Shown here: positions 6,929 to 13,781 of the stretch, one piece after another
Layout of the letters: each line of letters opens with the position of its first letter
How positions within the stretch are numbered: position 1 is the first letter of the stretch
NCBI GenBank assembly: GCA_026389975.1
Contig: JAPLGV010000520.1
Span: 1-23,023 of the forward strand
Source of the DNA: Chloroflexota bacterium
GTDB lineage: Bacteria > Chloroflexota > Anaerolineae > Anaerolineales > Villigracilaceae
DNA: 23,023 nucleotides
Direction of reading: 5' to 3'
Translations under genes and position numbers: made by a program
The notes under the pieces: model-generated
Told to the model about the DNA's origin: nothing
The model's input: the letters and a program-made list of their open reading frames with translations, nothing else
Database searches by the model: none

Positions 6929-7909
6929 CTAGCCTCCAATTTCGCTCATCACACGGTTAAGGGGGATTTCCCCGTCGGCGAGGCCGTGTCCCCAAGGCTT
7001 GTTCCAGATGGCTTCCAAAACCATCTTGCGCAGGTCTTCCAAAGAGGCGCCTGCCCGTAAAGGCGTCAGCAGGTCAATCTCGTATTCCCGCAGGAGACAC
7101 ATACGCAGGATGCCGTCTGGAGTGAGGCGGGCACGCGTACAATCCGCGCAGAATGGCGCGCTGACGGACGAGATGAAGCCGATATCGCCCTGCGCATCGG
7201 GGATGCGGTAGATGCGCGCCTCCCCGTCCAATTGGCCGCCATTGGCGGGCACGAGCGGACCGAGGGCCTGCTCGATGCGTCCCTGCATGTCCTTCGCTGA
7301 AACCATCTGCCCAGTCTGCAGGTCAGTGGCGCCGCCAAAGGGCATCATCTCGATGAAACGCACCTGCCAGGGATGCTCGCGGGTCAGGCGCGCCAGGTCA
7401 ACGACATCCTCCTCGTTGTAGCCGCGCACCACCACCGCGTTGAGTTTGACCGGCGTCAGCCCGGCCGCTTCGGCAGCCAGGATGCCCTCCCAGACATCCT
7501 CGATATCGCCCCCGCGTGTGAGCCGCTTGAATTTGGCCGGGTTGAGCGTGTCAATGCTGACATTGACGCGTTCCAGCCCGGCAGCGGCTAAGGGTTTGGA
7601 AAGTTTCGAGAGGAGCACGCCGTTGGTCGTCAAGGTGACGTGGCGGATGCCGGGGATGGCGGCGATGCCGCGCACGATATCCACAATGTGGGCGCGGACA
7701 GTCGGTTCGCCCCCGGTCAGACGGATTTTGTCGAAGCCCAGGTCAGCGAACAAGCGCGTCAACAGCAGCACCTCGTCATCCTGCATCATTTCGGCGGGCG
7801 GCCGGTAAGTCATCTCCTCCGGCATACAGTAGATGCAGCGCAGGTTGCAGTGGTCGGTGAGACTGATGCGCAGATAATGGATTTTGCGTCCAAAGCGGTC
7901 GAAAGCCAT
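6929..7909 (-). CDS. moaA: GTP 3',8-cyclase MoaA (molybdenum cofactor synthesis)
   Basis: A radical SAM enzyme that, with MoaC, converts GTP to cyclic pyranopterin monophosphate, the first step of molybdopterin synthesis. 326 residues, the usual length. The N-terminal radical SAM cluster motif is C21-x3-C25-x2-C28, followed by the SAM-binding TGGEP loop. The second, C-terminal [4Fe-4S] site is C254-x2-C257-x13-C271. The protein ends in Gly-Gly, the tail needed for activity in this family. The ATG has AGGA just upstream and a well-matched promoter at 7943-7971. No other molybdopterin gene is in the window, so the rest of the pathway must be encoded elsewhere. Confidence 0.97.
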   Translation of the reverse strand: MAFDRFGRKIHYLRISLTDHCNLRCIYCMPEEMTYRPPAEMMQDDEVLLLTRLFADLGFDKIRLTGGEPTVRAHIVDIVRGIAAIPGIRHVTLTTNGVLLSKLSKPLAAAGLERVNVSIDTLNPAKFKRLTRGGDIEDVWEGILAAEAAGLTPVKLNAVVVRGYNEEDVVDLARLTREHPWQVRFIEMMPFGGATDLQTGQMVSAKDMQGRIEQALGPLVPANGGQLDGEARIYRIPDAQGDIGFISSVSAPFCADCTRARLTPDGILRMCLLREYEIDLLTPLRAGASLEDLRKMVLEAIWNKPWGHGLADGEIPLNRVMSEIGG

Positions 7910-7942
7910 ATTTCCTCGTGAGTACCGGTAAAGAGTAGGGAG

Positions 7943-7971
7943 ATTATACCTGTTTCCAACTTTTCTACCAA
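7943..7971 (-). promoter_or_regulatory. Promoter of moaA
   Basis: On the minus strand TTGGTA (7971-7966) is followed after 17 bases by TATAAT (7948-7943). The start site would be near 7936, giving a leader of about 27 bases. Confidence 0.65.
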
Positions 7972-8000
7972 TTGACGGGCAGTGTCAGGCGTGCTATTAT
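7972..8000 (+). promoter_or_regulatory. Promoter of the PIN/TRAM gene
   Basis: TTGACG (7972-7977), a 17-base spacer and TATTAT (7995-8000) form a near-consensus promoter. Its -35 directly abuts the -35 of the divergent moaA promoter. It also shows that an in-frame start codon at 7972 is not the real gene start. Confidence 0.7.
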
Positions 8001-8043
8001 CCAGTTGATTTATTATTCGATTTATTCCAGAGGAGTTATTGAA

Positions 8044-9102
8044 ATGATCGCTGATATTATTATTCGAATTATTGGCATGGCAATCTTTTCTGTAATGGGG
8101 GTCTATGTGGGGAACGGGCTGTCGGTATACAGCCCGGATCAGCAACTTTTCTACACAATTGCCTTCACCCTGATTGGTGCCTTCTTTGGCCTGGTACTGA
8201 CGCCATATTTAACCACCCGTCCCATCCGCGCCCTGCGCGCCCTGCTGGGCCGTCTGGCTGCCGAGACGCTGTTCTCCGGCCTGGTTGGGCTGGTGATCGG
8301 TCTGCTCACCGCCGCCCTGCTAGCCTTCCCACTCTCTCTGCTGCCCTCCCCCCTTGGGAAAGTCCTGCCCTTAATCGGTGTACTGCTCTTCGGCTACTTC
8401 GGCGTGGCCGTCTTCTCAACGCGCCAGGCAGACATCGCCAATATCCTGGGTGGGTTTACCTCCCGCAGGGAGGAAGGCACAAGCACTGGCGGAGCACCAT
8501 CGAACCGGACCATCCTGCTGGATACCAGCGTCATCATAGACGGGCGCGTGGCCGATATCGCCAAGACCGGCTTCCTGCCCGGCACCTTGCTGATCCCGCG
8601 CTTTGTGCTGAACGAACTCCAGTACATCGCCGACTCGCCCGACAGCCTGCGCCGTCAACGCGGGCGGCGCGGCATGGAAGTGCTGGCTGAATTGCAGAAA
8701 GCCTCGGCGGTGGTCGTCCGCTTCAGCGACGTGGACGTGGAGGGGGTCCGGGAAGTGGACGATAAGCTGGTCATCCTGGCCCGGCAGATGAAGTGCCCCA
8801 TCCTGACCAATGATTTCAACCTGAACCGTATCGCCGAACTACAGGGTGTGCTCATCCTGAACATCAACGAACTGGCGAATGCGGTCAAGTCGGTCCTCCT
8901 GCCCGGTGAATTGATGTCGGTCAATGTCATCCAGGAAGGCAAGGAAGTTAACCAGGGCGTCGGTTACATGGAAGACGGCACGATGGTGGTGGTGGAAAAC
9001 GGTAACAAGTATCTGAACAAGGAAATCACCGTCACCGTGACCAAAGTCCTGCAGACTGCCGCTGGACGGATGATCTTTGCCCGCCCCGAGGGGAAAGAGT
9101 AG
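8044..9102 (+). CDS. Membrane PIN/TRAM-domain protein (YacL family)
   Basis: A 352-residue protein with an N-terminal membrane part and a cytoplasmic ribonuclease-like PIN domain ending in a TRAM RNA-binding domain. Hydrophobic segments lie near residues 2-24, 36-60 and in two more stretches up to about 125. The PIN domain starts TILLDTSVIIDGR; candidate metal ligands are D160, D166, E191, D240 and D257 (LTNDFN). The C-terminal 80 residues (ELMSVNVIQEGKE through the VENG loop) form the TRAM beta-barrel. The start was set at ATG 8044: a GAGGAG site lies eight bases upstream and the promoter precedes it. In Bacillus the homologue yacL is close to cysS; here cysS is the next gene. RNA target unknown. 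Confidence 0.9.
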   Translation: MIADIIIRIIGMAIFSVMGVYVGNGLSVYSPDQQLFYTIAFTLIGAFFGLVLTPYLTTRPIRALRALLGRLAAETLFSGLVGLVIGLLTAALLAFPLSLLPSPLGKVLPLIGVLLFGYFGVAVFSTRQADIANILGGFTSRREEGTSTGGAPSNRTILLDTSVIIDGRVADIAKTGFLPGTLLIPRFVLNELQYIADSPDSLRRQRGRRGMEVLAELQKASAVVVRFSDVDVEGVREVDDKLVILARQMKCPILTNDFNLNRIAELQGVLILNINELANAVKSVLLPGELMSVNVIQEGKEVNQGVGYMEDGTMVVVENGNKYLNKEITVTVTKVLQTAAGRMIFARPEGKE

Positions 9103-9124
9103 TTTCCCAATTTCGTCATCAGGG

Positions 9125-9148
9125 AGCGCGGCGCAATCCGCGCTTTTT
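9125..9148 (+). terminator. Terminator after the PIN/TRAM gene
   Basis: AGCGCGG (9125-9131) and CCGCGCT (9138-9144) form a GC-rich stem, followed by a run of five T residues. Confidence 0.85.
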
Positions 9149-9152
9149 GTAT

Positions 9153-9180
9153 CCACGAAGACCACACGAAGAGGCACGAA
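9153..9180. repeat. Dispersed CACGAAG repeat, copy 2
   Basis: CACGAAGACC, CACACGAAG and GGCACGAA follow one another here, in the gap between a terminator and cysS. The motif matches copies at both window ends. Confidence 0.5.
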
Positions 9181-9219
9181 TACCGTTGTAATTAGGGGGT
9201 GTTGGGCGGGCATCTGGTT

Positions 9220-9225
9220 TATAAT
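9220..9225 (+). promoter_or_regulatory. Candidate -10 box of cysS
   Basis: An exact TATAAT lies 30 bases before the cysS start codon. TTGGGC at 9202-9207 is too close (12 bases) to serve as a normal -35. The terminator at 9125-9148 means cysS needs its own promoter. Confidence 0.45.
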
Positions 9226-9254
9226 AGCCCCAGAAATTTCATCAGGAGACTCAC

Positions 9255-10652
9255 ATGTTGCGCGTCTACAACACTCTAACCCGCAAGAAGGAAGAATTCC
9301 AGACCCTCGAGCCGGGACTGGTCAAGATGTACGTCTGCGGTGTAACCGTCTATTCCGACGCGCACATCGGCCATGCCATGTTTGCTTTGGTATTTGACAT
9401 TGTCCGCCGCTACCTGACCTATCGCGGCTATGAGGTGCGCCAGGTGATCAATTACACCGACGTGGATGACAAAATCATCAACCGCGCCAACGCCCTGGGG
9501 GTGGATGCATCCGAACTGGCTGAAAAGTACATCCAGGAGTTCCGCCGCCAGATTGAAGTTCTGAACATCCTGCCGGCTACGGTCAACCCGCGCGCCACGC
9601 AGGAGATGCCCCAGATCATCCGCATGATCGAAGGGCTGATCGAGAAAGGCTTCGCCTATCCTGCTAAAAACGGCGACGTTTACTTTCGCGTCACGAAAGA
9701 CCCGGATTATGGCAAGTTATCAGGACGAAGAATTGAAGACATGCAGGCCGGGGCGCGCATCGAAGTTGGTGAGGAGAAGGAACACCCGATGGATTTCGCC
9801 GTCTGGAAAGCCTCCAAGCCCGGCGAGCCGGCCTGGGATAGCCCGTGGGGCAAGGGCCGCCCCGGCTGGCACATCGAGTGCTCTGCCATGAACCTGAGCC
9901 ACCTGGGCGAGCAGATTGACATTCACGGCGGCGGGAATGACCTGGTCTTCCCTCACCATGAGAACGAGATCGCCCAAACCGAGTGCTTCACCGGCAAACC
10001 CTTCGCCCGCTTCTGGATGCACAACGGCATGTTGCAGTTGCAGGGCGAGAAGATGTCCAAGTCGATTGGCAACCTGGTGACGATTGACGACTTCCTATCC
10101 CGCCATGAGGCGGATGACCTGCGGATGATGGTACTAAACGGCTCGTATCGCGCCCCACTCTCTTATTCAGATGACATCGTGGACGCGGCGGAACGCGGCC
10201 TGGACCGGCTGCGGTCCGCCCTTAAACCGGCTCCCGCGGGCGCCCCCGGCGCTTCCGCAGACGTACGCGCCGCGCTGGATAAGCAGACCGAGACGACCCA
10301 GCAGACCTTCATCGAGGCCATGGACGACGACTTCAACTCGTCCGGCGGGCTGGCGGCGCTGTTCGAACTGGTACGCACCGTCAACACCGCCCGTGACGCG
10401 GGTGCCACCGACGCCGAACTCAAACCCGCCCAGGATACCCTGGTCGCCCTGACGGGTGTGCTCGGCTTGCGCTTGAGCGAAAAGAAAGCCTCCGGCGGCG
10501 ACGCGGACAAATTCATCGCCCTGCTGGTCGAAGTCCGGGCAGAGATGCGTAAACAAAAACTATGGGCCATGTCCGACCTGATCCGCGACCGACTCAAGAA
10601 ATTGGGCGTGGCGATTGAAGACAGCAAGGATGGCACGACCTGGCATTGGTAA
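9255..10652 (+). CDS. cysS: Cysteinyl-tRNA synthetase
   Basis: Class I aminoacyl-tRNA synthetase that charges tRNA-Cys. 465 residues, standard for the family. The zinc-site Cys28 (YVCGVT) precedes the HIGH motif (37-40); the substrate region HIECSAM and GGNDLVFPHHENE supplies further zinc ligands; KMSKS is at 266-270. The C-terminal helical anticodon-binding part (DALR-like) begins around residue 325. The ATG has AGGAG (9243-9247) upstream. It follows the PIN/TRAM gene, matching the conserved yacL-cysS neighbourhood of other bacteria, although a terminator separates the two here. Confidence 0.98.
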   Translation: MLRVYNTLTRKKEEFQTLEPGLVKMYVCGVTVYSDAHIGHAMFALVFDIVRRYLTYRGYEVRQVINYTDVDDKIINRANALGVDASELAEKYIQEFRRQIEVLNILPATVNPRATQEMPQIIRMIEGLIEKGFAYPAKNGDVYFRVTKDPDYGKLSGRRIEDMQAGARIEVGEEKEHPMDFAVWKASKPGEPAWDSPWGKGRPGWHIECSAMNLSHLGEQIDIHGGGNDLVFPHHENEIAQTECFTGKPFARFWMHNGMLQLQGEKMSKSIGNLVTIDDFLSRHEADDLRMMVLNGSYRAPLSYSDDIVDAAERGLDRLRSALKPAPAGAPGASADVRAALDKQTETTQQTFIEAMDDDFNSSGGLAALFELVRTVNTARDAGATDAELKPAQDTLVALTGVLGLRLSEKKASGGDADKFIALLVEVRAEMRKQKLWAMSDLIRDRLKKLGVAIEDSKDGTTWHW

Positions 10653-10693
10653 ACTCGTAGGGGCGGACTTTGTGTCCACCCTCTTCAGACTAT

Positions 10694-10734
10694 AACGAAA
10701 ACTTCCGGGATTGCTCTCGGAAGTTTTCGTTTCT
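10694..10734. terminator. Bidirectional terminator after cysS (repeat copy A)
   Basis: AACGAAAACTTCC (10694-10706) and GGAAGTTTTCGTT (10719-10731) form a perfect 13-bp stem with a 12-base loop. It ends cysS on the plus strand and was originally the terminator of the kinase stub on the minus strand. A copy with a single change in its 35-base core occurs at 11629-11663. Confidence 0.85.
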
Positions 10735-10812
10735 CTATTCTCCCAGCGGTAAAGTGATCCGCATGGTCGTCCCCTGGCCGGGGGTGCTTTCGGCGTTGAT
10801 CATCTTGCCACG
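10735..10812 (-). pseudogene. Histidine kinase C-terminal remnant, copy A
   Basis: Reading the minus strand toward a TAG at 10735, the frame gives NAESTPGQGTTMRITLPLGE, the G2-box end of a sensor histidine kinase ATPase domain. Upstream of about 10812 the homology ends and the frame soon meets a stop codon. Only about 25 codons remain, so it is a dead 3' stub. Over 65 bases (10740-10804) it matches the stub at 11673-11737 at 58 positions. Confidence 0.75.
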
Positions 10813-10829
10813 GGCATATATCTATTACC

Positions 10830-10858
10830 TTGACATCATATACGATATGCTATATGAT
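10830..10858 (+). promoter_or_regulatory. Consensus promoter and palindromic operator of the antitoxin gene
   Basis: TTGACA (10830-10835), 17 bases, then TATGAT (10853-10858). The expected start site, seven bases on, is the A of the antitoxin ATG (10865), so the mRNA would be leaderless. ATCATAT (10835-10841) and ATATGAT (10852-10858) are an inverted repeat spanning the -35/-10 spacer, a likely autoregulatory operator. Confidence 0.7.
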
Positions 10859-10864
10859 ATCAAT

Positions 10865-11263
10865 ATGTCCAGATACGCGCTTAGTTTACCCGTACAACTC
10901 AAAAAAGAAGCCGAGGAGTGGGCCACCCGGCAGGGTGTCTCACTCAACCAGTTCATCCTTTGGGCGGTGGCTGAAAAACTCGGAATGTTGCGCTCGCAGG
11001 TGGATGACCCCGATTTCCCGCGCATCACCTACCGGCGCGGGGCTTCCCGCCGCCCCACCCCGGTGCTGAGCGGCACCGGCATCCGCGTGCAGGCCATCAT
11101 CACGGCAGCCAAACAGTGGAACCTGTCCCCGGCGGAGATTTCTGAGCAGTACGGCGTCTCAGAGACGCAAGTCCGTGAGGCTCAGGCCTTCTACGATGCC
11201 CACCGCGACGAAATTGACGCCGACCTCCAGTCCGAATCCGCTCTGGAGCTGAAGGGTGGTTAA
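10865..11263 (+). CDS. DUF433-family antitoxin with N-terminal RHH/HicB-like region
   Basis: A 132-residue putative antitoxin and DNA-binding repressor. Residues 2-40 (ALSLPVQLKKEAEEWATRQG, then SLNQFILWAVAEKLG) match the ribbon-helix-helix pattern of HicB-like antitoxins. Residues 53-118 fit the DUF433 winged helix: a beta segment, GTGIRVQAII, then LSPAEISEQYGVSETQV. No Shine-Dalgarno is present, and the start was chosen because the promoter places transcription initiation at this ATG. The downstream DUF5615 gene overlaps its end by eight bases, the usual order for a DUF433/DUF5615 pair. The module lies between two histidine-kinase stubs. Function as antitoxin follows from family pairing, not from direct evidence. 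Confidence 0.82.
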   Translation: MSRYALSLPVQLKKEAEEWATRQGVSLNQFILWAVAEKLGMLRSQVDDPDFPRITYRRGASRRPTPVLSGTGIRVQAIITAAKQWNLSPAEISEQYGVSETQVREAQAFYDAHRDEIDADLQSESALELKGG

Positions 11264-11609
11264 GCCGCGTCTGCACCTGGACGCGGACGCGTCGGTCAAG
11301 GCGCTGGCCAATGCCCTGCGCGAACACGGCCACGATGTGACCCGTACTCCCAACGACTGGATGCCTGCCGACGCCATTGACCGGGAACAACTGCTCGGCG
11401 CGACGGCGCAGGGACGTGTCATTTTCACCTTCAACGTGCGCGACTTCATCGCTCTGGCAAAGAAACATCCCAAACACAGCGGCATCCTCCTCGCCACCCA
11501 ATCCCGCTGGTCGCTGGATGAGTTGACTGCCGCCCTCGACCGCGCTCTCTCCGAAACTGACGAAAAGGACTGGTGCGGCCAAGTCCGCTGGCTGAACGAT
11601 TTTCGATAA
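11256..11609 (+). CDS. DUF5615 PIN-like toxin
   Basis: A 117-residue PIN-fold-like protein, probably a ribonuclease toxin neutralised by the preceding DUF433 protein. The family pattern is present: LHLDADAS (D9, D11), ALREHGHDV, GRVIFTFNVRDF with D63, then a hydrophobic strand HSGILLAT. The start is GTG with GGAG (11245-11248) at a good distance, overlapping the antitoxin stop by eight bases, so translation is probably coupled. The usual first motif in the family is LLDENLSP; here the second acidic residue is Asp in a slightly different setting. It ends shortly before the second kinase-stub terminator, which is in place to stop its mRNA. Confidence 0.8.
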   Translation: MVKPRLHLDADASVKALANALREHGHDVTRTPNDWMPADAIDREQLLGATAQGRVIFTFNVRDFIALAKKHPKHSGILLATQSRWSLDELTAALDRALSETDEKDWCGQVRWLNDFR

Positions 11610-11628
11610 ACGGTCTCTGCCTGTAGAA

Positions 11629-11663
11629 AAAACTTCCGGGATTGCTCTCGAAAGTTTTCGTTT
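11629..11663. terminator. Bidirectional terminator after the toxin (repeat copy B)
   Basis: AAAACTT (11629-11635) pairs with AAGTTTT (11652-11658) at the base of an imperfect hairpin. It has the same 12-base loop as copy A at 10694-10731, and one change in the stem. It lies 20 bases after the toxin stop. Confidence 0.7.
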
Positions 11664-11775
11664 ATCCGTACTCTCCCAGCGGTAAAGTCACCCGCATGGT
11701 CGTCCCCGCGCCGGGGGCGCTTTCGGCGGTGATCGTCCCGCCGAGGGCTTCGACCAGTTGGCGGGCAATCGCCAG
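11662..11775 (-). pseudogene. Histidine kinase C-terminal remnant, copy B
   Basis: Minus-strand translation ending at a TAA (11662-11664) gives LAIARQLVEALGGTI followed by GAGTTMRVTLPLGEYG, the end of a HATPase_c kinase domain (about 37 codons). At 11771-11775 the sequence switches directly into another gene's 5' end, so nothing else of the kinase remains. Similarity to copy A shows the two came from related kinase genes or a duplication. Confidence 0.8.
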
Positions 11776-11860
11776 CCTGGTAGGCGAAGAAACCCAACCC
11801 TGCAATGGCAGCCAGCAGGATCAATCCTGCCAAAATACGAAGAACGATGTGTCTGGTCAT
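11771..11860 (-). pseudogene. 5' fragment of a small membrane-protein gene fused to the kinase stub
   Basis: An ATG at 11860 with AAGGAG upstream opens a frame starting MTRHIVLRILAGL and continuing with a hydrophobic segment to YQAG (30 codons). It then runs out of frame into the kinase remnant and yields an Arg-rich nonsense tail. The six bases 11771-11776 fit both parents, so the junction has short shared sequence, as expected of a deletion. Such short membrane proteins occur next to two-component genes in related bacteria as I recall; treat that as weak. Confidence 0.65.
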
Positions 11861-11907
11861 TTTTAAACTCCTTGTGTGATGGTGATTTCCTGTGAAATCT
11901 AAACCAG

Positions 11908-11939
11908 AGTATAAGAGCCAGTTGTGAACTGAGTGTGAA
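11908..11939 (-). promoter_or_regulatory. Relic two-component-type promoter
   Basis: On the minus strand two TTCACA hexamers (11939-11934 and 11928-11923) lie exactly 11 bases apart, the period of OmpR/PhoB-type response regulator sites, followed by TATACT (11913-11908). It precedes the truncated membrane-protein gene, consistent with autoregulation of the lost operon. Confidence 0.5.
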
Positions 11940-11996
11940 GCCAATACGGAGAGGTGATGCAGAACAAACTGTTGTACAATGGCGGAAGTAAAAAAT

Positions 11997-12632
11997 ATGC
12001 TTCCCAATGACCCCCTCCCCTCCTCTGAATTCGACGACTGGGCCGAGACCTATGACCGGTCGCTGGCCATTGACCAGTTCCCTTTTTATGGCTATGAAAG
12101 TCTTCTGGATAAGGCTGCTGCTCTGGCGGACGCCAAACCCGGCCTGTCCGTCCTGGACCTGGGGACCGGTACCGGCAATTTGGCTATGCGCTTTGCTGTT
12201 CTGGGCTGCGACCTGTGGTGCACTGATTTCTCGGCTACCATGCTGGAAAAAACGCGTCTAAAACTTCCCGCCGCTCACTTCGTCCTGCATGACCTGCGCG
12301 GCGACTGGCCGCCAGAGTTAAACCGTTCTTTCGACCGCATCGTCTCGACCTACGTTTTCCACCACTTCGAGTTGGACGAGAAAGTCCGCATCCTGGGCAG
12401 CCTGCTCCCCCGTCTCGCTCCCGGCGGGCGGATGATCATCGGCGACATCGCCTTCCCGGATGCCGCGGCCCGGGAAAAGGTGAAAATCGCTGACGGAGAT
12501 GAATGGGAGGACGAGTTCTACTGGCTGGCGGATGAGACAGTCCCGGCCTTGGAAAACCTGGGGTTCATAGTAGAATACACTCAAGTCTCAGCCTGTGCAG
12601 GTATTTTTTGTATCGTAGAATCGTCCCACTAA
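11997..12632 (+). CDS. SAM-dependent methyltransferase (YrrT-like)
   Basis: A 211-residue class I methyltransferase. It opens with FDDWAETYDRS, typical of small YrrT/UbiE-like enzymes. Motif I VLDLGTGTGNLAM binds SAM, followed by an acidic residue in LWCTDFS, then DRIVSTYVFHHF and LAPGGRMIIGD (motifs II-III). The substrate is not evident. I prefer ATG 11997 because GGAAG lies eight bases upstream and a -10-like TACAAT covers 11975-11980; an in-frame ATG at 11979 would add six residues. The next gene starts three bases after its stop, so the two are probably one transcript. The gap 11610-11996 before it holds only the decayed two-component operon. Confidence 0.88.
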   Translation: MLPNDPLPSSEFDDWAETYDRSLAIDQFPFYGYESLLDKAAALADAKPGLSVLDLGTGTGNLAMRFAVLGCDLWCTDFSATMLEKTRLKLPAAHFVLHDLRGDWPPELNRSFDRIVSTYVFHHFELDEKVRILGSLLPRLAPGGRMIIGDIAFPDAAAREKVKIADGDEWEDEFYWLADETVPALENLGFIVEYTQVSACAGIFCIVESSH

Positions 12633-12635
12633 CTT

Positions 12636-13781
12636 ATGACAGAAGAAACTTTTAGCACACGCGAAAAAGATGTCATCGAACTGCTCTTGCAGGGTAAAAG
12701 CAACAAGCAGATTGCCCTGGCCTTGGGCGTCGCCAACCGGACGGTGGAATTCCACCTGAGCAATATCTACACCAAATTGGGGGTTATCTCGCGTACCGAG
12801 GCGGTGCTTAAACTCTCCGAAACCGGCCTGCGGGAATCCACAGGCGAGGCCGGGTCGGGGAATATGCGGGAATCCACAGTTGAAAAGAATGACAAAGCCG
12901 CCGACAATGGCAGCTATGCCGCCAACGATGGCAGCAAATCCTTTTCACTGCGGAGCATGCCCATGAAAAACCTTCTCTACGTTATCGGGACCCTGGTTCT
13001 GACCACCGCACTCATCGTAACGGTCACCTTCTTCGCTACGCCCGGGGGGCGGAGCGACATCGTCCCGGACGCGCAGCCATCCCAGACGGCAGACCAGGAT
13101 ACTGGTTCAGACCCGACCGGTGAACCGGTCACCCAGACTCCCGGGCCGACCATAACCCCGGAGGCCAATTCCACCGCGGTCATGTCAACGGAAGACGTGG
13201 CCCAGTTCGTCAGCGAAACCTATCCCGATTGGAGCAACATCCCCCTCGGGACATCGTTCACCAAGACCTGGACCTTCCGCAATGCCGGGACCACCACCTG
13301 GACGACCGGCTATTTCCTGAAACTGACCAGCGCAACCTACCCGTTGGGGCAAACCCTGAATGTGCCAAACAAGATCAGCCTGACGAAGAGCATCAAGCCG
13401 GGAGAAACGGTGGATGTTTCGGTCAACCTGCAAGCTCCCGCAATAGATGGCACGTACTCGTTCCATTGGCAGATGCAGACTCCCGCCGGTCAGAATGTTT
13501 CGGGCGACGGGTACGATATCTGGGTCAAGTTCACGGTTGGGGATGTGGCGGTGAATAATAACTACTCCCAGGGCAACCTCTCGCTCGAACTCGTCAGCGT
13601 GGAAAAAGATACCGCTTACACCAACGTCCATATTTGCGCACAGTACCCCGATACACAGGACTGGAACCCGTCCGTTCCACCTCTGCGCACAGTACCCCGA
13701 TACGCAGGACTGGAACCCGTCCGGCGTCACGCTGACGGCGGGGAGCGTGCAGGCTTCGATCGAGTCGTACAGCCTGGATAA
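12636..13781 (+). CDS. Membrane-anchored LuxR-HTH regulator with NBR1-type Ig domain (frameshifted)
   Basis: Residues 5-62 are a LuxR/GerE helix-turn-helix (STREKDVIELLLQGKSNKQI, then TVEFHLSNIYTKLGV). After a polar linker comes one transmembrane segment (about 112-135), then a Pro/Thr-rich stalk and, at roughly 190-310, a domain with the NBR1-Ig pattern (WTFRNAGTTTW, IKPGETVDVSVNLQAP, GTYSFHWQMQTP). The HTH would be inside and the Ig domain outside, a one-component transmembrane regulator. From about residue 350 the frame is nonsense: a 49-bp tandem duplication shifts it and the ORF ends at 13781. Removing 49 bases joins it to 13684-14109 and restores a 474-residue protein. No Shine-Dalgarno is evident; the gene starts three bases after the methyltransferase stop. 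Confidence 0.8.
   Translation: MTEETFSTREKDVIELLLQGKSNKQIALALGVANRTVEFHLSNIYTKLGVISRTEAVLKLSETGLRESTGEAGSGNMRESTVEKNDKAADNGSYAANDGSKSFSLRSMPMKNLLYVIGTLVLTTALIVTVTFFATPGGRSDIVPDAQPSQTADQDTGSDPTGEPVTQTPGPTITPEANSTAVMSTEDVAQFVSETYPDWSNIPLGTSFTKTWTFRNAGTTTWTTGYFLKLTSATYPLGQTLNVPNKISLTKSIKPGETVDVSVNLQAPAIDGTYSFHWQMQTPAGQNVSGDGYDIWVKFTVGDVAVNNNYSQGNLSLELVSVEKDTAYTNVHICAQYPDTQDWNPSVPPLRTVPRYAGLEPVRRHADGGERAGFDRVVQPG
13635..13724. repeat. 49-bp tandem duplication causing a frameshift
   Basis: TGCGCACAGTACCCCGATAC at 13635 recurs at 13684. Forty bases (13635-13674 and 13684-13723) match with a single A/G difference, and the copies are offset by 49 bases. As 49 is not a multiple of three, the downstream frame is lost. 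Confidence 0.9.

Noticed and set aside
10670..10864. N-terminal extension of the antitoxin frame from 10670
   Set aside because: It would translate the cysS terminator and the kinase stub, and lies upstream of the promoter at 10830-10858.
11159..12007. 282-codon minus-strand frame through the toxin and kinase scar
   Set aside because: Only the 30 codons from 11860 look like real protein; the rest is out of frame with the kinase remnant and antisense to the toxin and antitoxin.
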